From contig NC_068939.1 of NCBI RefSeq assembly GCF_016801865.2, positions 72,778,100-72,842,099 of the forward strand: a stretch of 64,000 nt of DNA, read 5' to 3'. How positions within the stretch are numbered: position 1 is the first letter of the stretch; the number at the start of each line of letters is the position of its first letter. This stretch comes from Culex pipiens pallens (lineage: Eukaryota > Arthropoda > Insecta > Diptera > Culicidae). Shown in pieces: positions 47,142 to 56,239 of this stretch. The notes under the pieces are model-generated. The model was not told where the DNA came from and made no database searches. It saw only the letters and a program-made list of their open reading frames with translations. The position numbers and the translations under genes were made by a program.

Positions 47142-48072
47142 TAAATTCAAATGGGTTAGCTTTCAATTCTTCTTTTCTCTTATTGGATCTTTGAATTGGG
47201 TCCTAAAATCAAGCTTAAATTTGTGATATTATTGTTCACAACGATAAAGTCTATTTTTCAGAGTACAATGCAACGATGTCAGATTATTTTATGGGAGATC
47301 TGTATTTTCTTTAAAATAAATCTGTATTTTATCTGTTTCATGACAAATTCAAAGCCATACAAGACTGACTGAATTGTTAAATTTTTAATTATAATCAATT
47401 TTAAAAAATCAGTATATACAGATTTTTGTGATTTTTGGGATCGAAAAATCTGTAAAATACAGATTTATCTGTATATCTGGCATGGCTGGTACAATGACTC
47501 TTCGAACGACATCAAAGGACAAAAAAGGTCCTATTTGACAGCTCGTTCCAAGGGAACCATAGTTGATCCATCGAAAAAATGTTATTTGTCAATTTATTTA
47601 TTTTTTGCATTAAAATGAAAAAAGTGCTCAGAAATGGTTTTTAATCGTGTTTTTTATTGTTGTACATAAAAATTTACATAGGGCTTTAGTACCCAATTCT
47701 ATAAGTTTTTCTGTTATTTTTTATCGTGGCAATGTTGATTCAATTTAAAATGCGCCTATGAGATATGCTAGCTTGGAAGTTCTAAGCATTCGAGATTACT
47801 TTTTCAAAATAACCAATGCACCACTAGTTTCCTGTGTACATAGGATCTTTTGAAAAAGTAAGCGAGTATTCTAATCCACTTCTTGGATTTTGTATAAGTA
47901 TATGTCTTTCTAAAGCTCACAAGCCTCAACGGGATTATTTTGGATAGCTGATGGACTCTTTTGTTAACAGATTCAAAGAACATGGAATCGAACTCCGCTG
48001 TAAGGCTCATCGAAAACAATCAAGTCAGAATTTATTCAGTTCACACAAATGTCTTACAATTTGGGTTTTTTT
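47142..48072. other. Non-coding stretch with two repeat copies
   Basis: 47271-47489 is copy 2 of the CTGGCAT inverted-repeat family (copy 1 at 1134-1372, opposite orientation). About 47515-47640 is an inverted match to about 61170-61280, sharing CATCGAAAAAATGTT and GACAGCTCGTT-type words. No gene is seen. Confidence 0.55.
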
Positions 48073-48098
48073 AAGGATCAATAAACATTTCTTTTGCA

Positions 48099-48173
48099 GG
48101 AGCGGCCGTGGCTGACTGGTTACGGTGTTCGCTTTGTAAGCGAATGGTTCTGGGTTCGATTCCCATCTGCTCC
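48099..48173 (+). repeat. tRNA-Thr-like unit of the composite
   Basis: A seven-pair acceptor stem (GGAGCGG with CTGCTCC), an anticodon arm TTCGC-TTTGTAA-GCGAA with anticodon TGT (48135-48137), A box TGGCTGACTGG (48109-48119) and a perfect B box GGTTCGATTCC (48153-48163). The D stem (CCGT/ACGG) sits directly on the acceptor, without the usual two-base link. This, with the inverted copy at 48929-49003, marks it as a retroposon head and not a working tRNA gene. The RNA polymerase III promoter looks intact. Confidence 0.75.
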
Positions 48174-48237
48174 CAACGAGAAAGTTAAGAACACATAAGT
48201 TTGAAATGTTGAATATGAACGAAAAATCAAAGTCGCT

Positions 48238-48315
48238 CAAGGCGGGGTTCGATCCTCCGTCCTTTGGATTGGTAAGCAAAAATGCTAACCACTAGGCCAT
48301 GACGACTTAGTGAGC
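48238..48315 (-). repeat. Second tRNA-like unit, minus strand
   Basis: On the minus strand: A box TGGCCTAGTGG, then about 45 bases later GGATCGAACCC as B box. It points toward the Thr-like unit at 48099, so the two promoters converge. A plus-strand copy of the same unit lies at about 48797-48871, facing the inverted Thr-like unit at 48929-49003. Confidence 0.6.
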
Positions 48316-48928
48316 GTGGACTGGAATTAGGAATACTGTTACAGAGAGCGAGTTGTGGCGCTATAACCACGGCAAATAGTGTCTCGGGCATTTGTGGAAA
48401 TACAATGTCCCATCCCAGAGGGTCCCGGAGTACCAAACCTTCTTAGCATGGTGCTCCCAACGAATGTGTGTGTGTGCAACCAACCAAACGGAGCCACGCG
48501 GCCGCTTCTTACAAATTGAGTTGTTTCCATGTATTTTAGATTTACATTCTATACATGCAAATAACTCGCATAGGCATTTGGAAAGTGTCGAGCTTCGGTG
48601 ACCCATTTCTACGCAGGCTAGCCGTGCGCGAGGTACCTCAGCTTGAACCGACAAGCCCCGCCCTAAAGAACGTTTGCATCAATCGGATTCAAACGTTATT
48701 CAGAACTTCCGGATCCTTGCCAAATGGACAAAAACCCAGCGCGTATTTAGTTGGTAGTAACAGTTTTCCTAATTCCAGTCAAAGCTCACCAAGCTGTGAT
48801 GACGCAGTGGTTAGCATTTTTGCTTACCAATCCATAGAACGGGGGATCGAACCCCGCCTCGAGCGACTTTGATTTTTAGTTCATATTACGTATTTCAAGT
48901 ATTTTTAAGTCTTAAACTTTTTCGTTGG

Positions 48929-49003
48929 GAGCAGATGGGCATCGAACCCAGGACCATTCGCTTACAAAGCGAACACCGTTACCAGTCAGCCACGGCCACT
49001 CCC
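48929..49003 (-). repeat. Inverted copy of the tRNA-Thr-like unit
   Basis: Reverse complement of the unit at 48099-48173 with a few changes: GGGAGTGG start, one base missing in the D loop, and GGTTCGATGCC B box. The anticodon loop TTTGTAA is unchanged. Confidence 0.7.
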
Positions 49004-49807
49004 ATATTTTTGTCCGTTCCGTTCCGTGAAAATTAAACGAAGTTCCAAAAAGGAAAGAGCTCACCGGGATAGGACAAAACGATCCAGGACGAAACATAGA
49101 GACAAATCAAAATCTTTGAATCGATCATCTCGACCACCATTCAGCATCAATCGCTCCCGACAGCACCGAAATTTCCACCAGCAGCTTCAAAATGTTCTGC
49201 TTCTAGCTAGGGCAAGCTCACCCTCGAAGGTCCCTGACATCGGTTTTGCTTGCCCAAAAAAACTGCCACTGAATTTCCAGTTTACGAATCACACTTCTCT
49301 TTGACCTCCAATTTGAAATTCCGTCGCTCAGCACTCGAAATCCGATTCTGAACCTCCCGGGCAATCAAAATATTAAACTTAAAATTCACTTAGAAAACTA
49401 TAAAAAACGAAAAAAAAAACGCGGAGCAAAAATTCAAAACGTCACGACGCGCGCACGGCTTGCTTCGATTCCATCAGCATGGTGCTCCCAACGAATACAA
49501 CCAAATCTCGGAGCGTATGGTGGTGTGTCCCCACGCTTCTTCTTCCCCTGTCGATTCAGAATTGTGTTGTTGTTCGAACACTCAGTGCTCAAACTCAACC
49601 CAATTACGAGTCATCTCTGCGATACGGCTTTACGCAGTAGGCCTGGCCGGTTAAACGCTTGCGATGTTTCAATGGATTCTAACTACAAATGTTAATAAAT
49701 GACAAGAAGAGTGCTAGGCGTCATCTAACCTACGGCACAGATTGGCTGCGCTAGGGTCTGATTAGATTAGATTAGATTAGATAAGGATCACTAAACATTT
49801 CTTTTGC

Positions 49808-50121
49808 TTTATGGGTGTTTTGAATACCTCCTTTTCCGACCACAAAGCAAAAAAAATAATAGGTATTTGGTTTATTAGGCCTTTTTTTAATTTATATTAA
49901 TTTTTTGAACATTTAGACCAATTACAAGCTTTGTTAAGATGACCTAAATAATTTAATTCTAGTGTACTTTTTCAAAAGTTTCTATGCGCCATGGGTGTCC
50001 TATGCTGATAGAACCTTTTGAAAAAGTAAGTGAGAATTATTGTTATTGTCAATCGATGTGCGACAAGAAGATTGATAAACAAACTTAGTTATAAAAAATA
50101 AATTTACTTTTAAACTGTTTA
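49808..50121. other. AT-rich spacer
   Basis: No gene or known repeat. Two related phrases, TTTTTCAAAAG and CTTTTGAAAAAGTAAG, near 49970-50030 form a weak inverted repeat like that near 47800-47860. Confidence 0.35.
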
Positions 50122-50193
50122 CAGGGTTACCACCCGAATCCAATTTTCAAATTGCCGACTTTTTCCAGAAAGCTCAAATAACAGGCATTTTTG

Positions 50194-51566
50194 CCTTCCT
50201 CACCTTACTGAGGAAAGGCTATAAAATCACTCGGAAAATGAACTTCTTAATTCGACCTTGTAGACCCACCTTCACGTATACCTATCGACTCAGAATCATG
50301 GTCTGAGCAAATGTCTGTGTCGATGTGTGTAGGTGGGTGGACAAAAAAATTGTCACTCGATTATCTCCGGACTGGATGAACGGATTTTGACCGTAGTAGT
50401 CTCATTCGATCCGTCTTGGGGTCCCATAGGTCTCTATTTAAAATCAGCAAGATTAGTTAAGTACTTCAAAAGTTATGCTAAAAAAACGATTTTGGCGTAT
50501 GTCCGGAAGATTGTAAAAAGGGTGGTTTTTGCAAGAAACCCTATCATGTTATACATTTTCAGAAAGGTATTAAAAAGACCTTTCCAATGAGCCCAAAACA
50601 TTGAAGATCTGACAACCCTATCAAAAGTTATTAGCACTTAAGTGTTATTTATACACTTTTTGGAGGCCGGATCTCAGATAATTCAATGATAACGATGTCC
50701 GGGTCCATCATGCAACCCATCGTTAGTTAGATAATCGAAAGACCTTTCAAATGAGCCTAAAACATCAAGGATCTGACAACCCTATCAAAAGTTATTGACA
50801 CTTAAGTGTTATTTATACACTTTTTGGAGGCCGGATCTCAGATATTTTAGTAAAAATAATGTCCGGGTCCATCATGTGACCTGTCGTTAGTTAGATAATC
50901 AAAAGACCTTTCAAATGAAACTAAAACATCAAGGATCTGACAACCCTATCAAAAGTTATTAGCAATTAACTGTTATTTATACACTTTTTGGAGGCCGGAT
51001 CTCAGATATTTCAGTAAAAATGATGTCCGGGTCCATCATGCGACCTGTCGTTAGTTAGACAATCGAAAGACCTTTCAAATGAGCCTAAAACATCAAGGAT
51101 CTGACAACCCTATCAAAAGTTATTGGCACTTAAGTGTTATTTATACACTTTTTGGAGGCCGGATCTCAGATATTTCAGTAAAAATTATGTCCGGGTCCAT
51201 CATGCGACCTGTCGTTAGTTAGACAATCGAAAGACCTTTCAAATGAGCCTAATACATCGAGGATCTGCCACCCCTTTCAAAAGTTATTAGCACTTAAGTG
51301 TTATTTATACACATTTTAGAGGTTGGATTTCAGATATTGTGATAAAAATATTGTCTGAATCTTCCATGCGAACTATCGTTGGATAATTTTTTTTTTTTGC
51401 CGATGAGCCAGAAAAATTAAAGGTCTGCGAACCCTATCAAAATAAATTAGTAATAAAGTTGATTTGTTAAACAAGCATGTTAAGGGAATGTTGCTATTTT
51501 TACTGAATGTATTGACTTCATGAATGTGAGGAAGGCACCAACCACCTAATGGTGGATTAAGTAACG
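50194..51566 (+). mobile_element. GCCTTCCTC-ended element, long copy
   Basis: Runs from GCCTTCCTCACCTTACTGAG to the hairpin CCACCTAATGGTGG and the end AAGTAACG, between T runs that are probably the target duplication. The inner GAGGAAGGC near 51531 mirrors the left end. It carries five units of a 164-bp tandem repeat; the copy at 28028-28816 has two. No known coding domain. Confidence 0.75.
50577..51396. repeat. Five tandem 164-bp repeats
   Basis: The word GACCTTTC(A/C)AATGA begins units at about 50577, 50741, 50905, 51069 and 51233, a constant spacing of 164 bp. Each holds GATCTGACAACCCTATCAAA, a CACTTAAGTGTTATTTATAC word with the palindrome CACTTAAGTG, and GGAGGCCGGATCTCAGATA. The last unit is the most diverged. 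Confidence 0.9.
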
Positions 51567-52603
51567 TTTTTTATCTAAAGAATGAAAAAAGCTCTCTATA
51601 AGAAAAGTCAATATCAACCACCAAAAAAAAAATCTAAATTAATTTAAAAAAAAAATACTTCAAAAACGAAAATTCATTATTTATAATCCATAGTAGAAAC
51701 ACAAACTGTTAGTCCTCGAAAAAAAATCGAAAGTTCAACAATACTTTTTAAATTGGCAAAGTATAGTTTTCGATATTTCGTTTCAACTGGAAATGACAAA
51801 AAGTTAAATATAACTGAATTTAAAATTTCATTCCTATTTTTCATACTTATTTTAAGCAACATGTTTGAAGAGACAATTTTTTAAAAAGAATTGTGCAATA
51901 ACTAATTTTTTTTTGGATTCAAAACGTTAAAAAAGTTTTTCTATTTTAAATTTTAATCGATATTTAAGTATTCCGAAAATTCAAAATCAAGCTTTATCTA
52001 TAGAAGGTAATTTACCTAAACAATTAAAAATGTTTACAAAAAAAAAAATATGTTTTCTAATATTCAATCTATGTGACAAAATGAAATAGAATCATAACTC
52101 TAAGCTGGGCATTAGGCTATATTTTTATTTGAGTTTTTCATTTACTTTACCTCTTGTTGATAAACAAAAATTATTAGAGATTACTTGATTCATAAAAAAT
52201 ATTATGAAAATCTGTGTCAACTGCATCCTATATTCATTAAGATTTTGAATTTCTTAAACAGCTTTTCCATACTCAAATATATTGAAATAGTGAAAAGAAC
52301 CTTAAATTTAAAGTAAGTTACTAAAGCAGAATTGAGTGAAATTAATTTGAAAATTTTACAAAATATTACACAATCATTCAAGAGTTAAAATTAGTTTGTA
52401 AATAAGTATGCTTGGAATTCCCGACTTTTTGACAAAAATCATAAATTCCCGACTTTTTCCCGATTTTTGGCGGATTTTGGCAAATTCCCGACTTTCCCGT
52501 TTTCCCGACTTGAGTGGCCACCTTGCTGATTATATCAATCGATGGGATTCACTGATTCAATAACAGTAGTGGAGTCGTATATTTGCCGAGGCTTTACCGA
52601 GTT

Positions 52604-52870
52604 TAGACCGAGCCACGTAGCCCAGTGGTAACGCTTCCGCCTCGTATGCGGAAGATCGAGGATCAAACCCCGGCTCGAATCTACACAACTGGTGATCTTT
52701 CCTCTTCTGGATTTGATTGCTTAGTAAAGGGAAGGTAGTGTATCATCACAAGCTGGACCTTATCACGTCACCTTAGGGAAGGCGACCTATGGAATGTTAA
52801 CATTAACCTTGAATCCGCTTTGTAAATGCGGCCCCGATACTTTTCATGTGTCATGGAAAAAATTTACTTT
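52604..52870 (+). mobile_element. tRNA-derived SINE
   Basis: A 13-bp duplication (GCTTTACCGAGTT at 52591-52603 and 52871-52883) flanks 267 bp. Its head (52608-52678) is tRNA-like: paired ends CGAGCC/GGCTCG, A box TAGCCCAGTGG at 52618-52628, anticodon arm TTCCGC-CTCGTAT-GCGGAA (anticodon CGT, Thr-type) and B box GGATCAAACCC at 52660-52670. The body after it is tRNA-unrelated and ends in an A-rich stretch. A different family from the composite at 48098. Confidence 0.75.
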
Positions 52871-52883
52871 GCTTTACCGAGTT

Positions 52884-53741
52884 GAGTTAATGCGAAAAGT
52901 GCTGAAAAACTCGAGATCACGTTTGAATTTGATTTTGCAGCGAAACGTCTTTGGGATATTGAAAATTGAAGATATTGATATCTAAATCTTCATATAAATT
53001 AGGCTTGTCCCGACTTCACTTTCTAAACTGATTAAGACAGTTTGGATGGAATTGCTAAACTGTTCACTTACCAATTAGAATAACAGTTGGAAACCAATTT
53101 TAATCGATGAAAATAATGAAAGGGCAGTTTTCCCCTTTCCAAAAAGTACTTTCAAAGAAGCTTTAATTCTTTCATAAGAAAATTGATTGTCCTGATGTTT
53201 GAAAATGTTTGATGAAGTTGCTGACATTCCAGATATTTTTCATTTTTCACTCCAATGATAGAAGTGTAATCTAAAAACTTACAACAATGAGCAAACCGGT
53301 TATATGGAACGCATGATGTTCGATGAGTAACACTCTAACAGCTTCCAGGAAATTAGGGCCAGCACCCCACTTCAAAGGAATCAATTAACACCTTTTTTAA
53401 TAGCTCACAAGTCAATCTCAAAGCAGCTTCTGGGCACTTGGAAACATCGTCAAACTTGATTGTTTCCATAATTCCATTAGAATCACTCAATAATGGCTGA
53501 TATTGCACTGAGTCCAGTTATCAAACTAGTAATTTCCAGCCAAATTTGGCACTCCCCAAAGCAACTACATTAAACCACCTCAATCCGGACCACAATTATC
53601 GGTCACACCGTACTTCACAACTTCAAACTGAGTCATCACCTGACTTGCCGTGGCTTGTGTGCCTAGAATGCATTCCGGGTAATGATGCAACGGTACTTTC
53701 GGTGCGCAACTCTACCACAACAACACAAAAAAAAGAACTCA
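52884..53741. other. Unique non-coding stretch
   Basis: Single-copy-looking DNA with no recognised gene or repeat. A frame at 53546-53830 (+) shows no known domain. Confidence 0.4.
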
Positions 53742-54810
53742 CTACTTGCGGGGGGAGAGATATTGGATTCCAAGGGCGTTTCGGAGCTCGCTCGAGACAA
53801 CCTTGCCACTCTTTTTGGGTCGTAAACTAAGTCTGGTGCTACTGAGTTGAGCAAAACAAACAAAGGGGTAGGTTCTCCCCCTGACGGGGGAGGTCGGTTC
53901 CGTCCCCACTAGATTACCACCCCCTGAAACAATGACATACCAGGGCAAAATCTGCTTCCTCGTTTGCAGCAGCAAATCACGCAAAGCTGCTTCCTTCTCG
54001 GGAGATTCCTCCTTCACGATGGAACCACGTTCCGACTCTACCCGAGACACACGGCGACTCCGGACACCAGCAAGAACTCGGAAGCGCACACTTCAGAAAC
54101 AGGTTACGACGACCACGACCCTGGTCCCAGGTCGCGAAGAAGCAGCTCCGTTTTTTTTCGTTTTCCTTCAGCTCCTCTCTGCCACTGACAGCTGACAGCT
54201 TGTTGTTTACAGCTGCCTGCACGCACTGTTGATTGCAAGAATGACGAATCTGCAGCAGCAGCAGCTGTCAAACGGCCGACACAAATACAAACACAGACAA
54301 GTAGAGGCTTGTGTGCGGTGGAGAGAACGCACAAAATGAAAAACGAGAGAAGGAAAAAAATGGAAGTCGTCTTCTTTCTCCACCCTTTCTTCCTTGCTTG
54401 CCTTTGCTTTGCGGCTTGTTTTGTTGTTTCACTATTTTGCACTATTTATTTTGTTGTTGTTGCTGATGCTTCTTTGTTGACGTTTTTCGTTTCGTTACTT
54501 TGACACTTTGTCACCTCTCTTCAATGCACTTTCCTCGCGCTTTCCAAGCAATCAATTTCCCCAAATTCAAATAGATTTTCACCGCAATTTTTCCCCAACA
54601 AAAACTAAAAGAGTCTCCACTCTCTCTCTCTCTACTAGCACTGGTGGCCGGAAATGCACACGCAAAAAACACTGACAAAAGCTGAGACTGCCACAGGGAT
54701 TTCCGGCAGCAAGACACGACAGCGAGCCCCGGCGGAGAAAAACGCGTCCAAACTCAACCAAATTCACTCGAAGACTGTCGCGGCCGAAGCTTTTTGGGAG
54801 CAAGAGAACC
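53742..54810 (-). promoter_or_regulatory. Promoter-like block, possible 5' exon (minus strand)
   Basis: GC-richer, with CAG, CA and CT runs. On the minus strand a frame open for about 115 codons (54095-53742) contains KEAALRDLLLQTRKQILP just before a donor-like CCCTG/GTATGTC at about 53936. About 90 bases on are an acceptor-like CTCAACTCAG and, near 53740, a second donor-like GTGAGT. The frame has no ATG, so it is either untranslated leader or an internal exon. Position and strand would suit an upstream exon of nemo, whose ATG exon lies 9 kb downstream. No protein family is recognised. Confidence 0.3.
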
Positions 54811-54823
54811 GTTCTCGCACACG

Positions 54824-55213
54824 CAGGGTTGCCAGGTTGCCAGATAAATCTGGGAATGCCAGATTTTTCAAGTGTCAGCCAGAATAAAGATTCATCCTTC
54901 TCAGTGCCAGATATTGACAGATTTTGCCAGATTTATCACTTTATGCCCATTTTGTGCATTTTTTTGATTAAAATGAAAGATTTTAATTGAAAATCAAAAA
55001 TATTAGAATATGTTTTTCTTAAGTAATAAGTATATTCTACCTTTTTCAGGCCTTAAAAACAGTTAAAACATCTGAATTCTACAAACTTTTAAATTCATTT
55101 ATAGCCTCCCCCATCTTCACCATTGAGATTTGTTAGATTTTCGTCTGCCAGATTTTCCCAGATTTTTGATCGATACTTTGCCAGATTTTCCAAATTTTGA
55201 CCTGGTAACCCTG
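54824..55213. mobile_element. hAT-like MITE rich in GCCAGAT, copy 2
   Basis: Ends CAGGGTTGCCAGG and CCTGGTAACCCTG are inverted copies, flanked by the perfect 8-bp duplication CGCACACG (54816-54823; 55214-55221). CAGGG termini plus an 8-bp duplication identify hAT. The 390-bp interior is built of GCCAGAT/ATCTGGC words. It inserted into the promoter-like block, so the flanking DNA there was once continuous. Confidence 0.9.
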
Positions 55214-56239
55214 CGCACACGGTTCTGAAAGGTGGCGGCGCCGGGAGAGTGTAGTGGTAAGATGGAGAGATGAGGGTGTGTGTGTGTGAGAGAGGAAGGG
55301 TTGCCAGAGAAAAAGCTTTCCAGGGTTTGGGGAAGGCTAGGGTAGTTTGGCAACTAACGAACACAAATTTAATGTCCAGAGTTTTTTTTGAAAAGGTCCT
55401 ATAAGCTATTGTCTTTCATATGTTTATAGGACCTAATAAAAAAAAAGTCGAGATGTGATAAACATAATTCTAGATAAACATAATTGTAATTTCCAAACAC
55501 GCTATTTTGAATGAAACTGTTCTAGAATCCAATTCCATAGAGCTTTATGACGTTTCGCGTACGCACACTAGCGCACCATTTGATTTTGCTGGCCGGACAA
55601 AATTTAACCTCACTTTTTTTTTCGTGTACGTACACGCAATACATGCGCACGTAAATAACTCTATTGACTGACAGCTAAATTTTGACGTCTCACAATCAGA
55701 TTTTTCTTGCCGAACTTTGGTAGAATTCTGCCAAATCAGAACAAAAAGGGAAATAGGAAAGAGCTGTCAAGTAGGACTTTTTCTTTCAAGAAGGGTTCTT
55801 AAAACATATCAAACACAATAGCTGATATAGGAACTTTAAAAAAAAAACTCTAGAATTGAACGCTAGGCAGTGAAAATTAAGTGCTCGGCAAATTAGGAGT
55901 CATATCTCCGAAGACAAGTCGAAAGATGACAGATAGTTCTGTCGAAAATTTCAGTTGAAGTTAATTTCGGCAGAATTCTGCCGAACTCCATAACCAAATC
56001 TGAGAGTTTTAAGCGAGCTAGGTCATTTAAACATTCACACAAATTCACTCGAATCAGTAGCAACCAGGTTTTAAATTTTGATACTGATCCGCGTTAAATA
56101 AACGATAAAATGCTGATATGTTAACATTATGTGCCCGATAAAATTAAACGCTGTTCCCGTATAAAGTAACAAATTTTAACCTTAAGTTTTTCTATACAAT
56201 TTTGTCTAAGTTTAGCGAAAGTTTTTCCTAAATTCTAAA
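55214..56239. other. Non-coding stretch
   Basis: 55381-55450 is a short member of the palindromic MITE family (AAAGGTCCTATAA ... TTTATAGGACCTAAT). About 55700-56000 repeats the phrases TTCGGCAGAATTCTGCCGAA and CCGAACTTTGGTAGAATTCTG; the former is a near-perfect palindrome. No gene is seen. Confidence 0.45.

Larger units (their letters stand above)
48098..49782 (+). mobile_element. Composite tRNA-headed retroposon with (TTAGA)n tail
   Basis: A 25-bp duplication with one mismatch (48073-48097; 49783-49807) flanks 1.69 kb. This begins with a tRNA-like unit and ends in a (TTAGA)n tail, the layout of a SINE. Inside, about 245 bp at the left (48098-48342) recurs inverted at 48755-49003, and a 21-bp word (AGCATGGTGCTCCCAACGAA plus T) recurs at about 48446 and 49476. 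This could be the duplication of a second insertion into the first element. The family resembles dimeric tRNA-derived SINEs of Culex, from memory. The part at 49010-49470 is of unknown origin. Confidence 0.75.
50122..52525 (+). mobile_element. CAGGGTGACCACTC element, copy 3, interrupted
   Basis: Third member of the family, with ends CAGGGTTACCACCCGAA and TTGAGTGGCCACCTTG. It is split at GGCATTT / TTATCTAAAGAATG by the element at 50194-51566. Copies 1 and 2 show the unbroken sequence. Without the insert it is about 1.0 kb. Confidence 0.75.

Noticed and set aside
48099..48173. Functional tRNA-Thr(TGT) gene
   Set aside because: The D arm is displaced and the unit is part of a larger repeated, target-duplicated retroposon.
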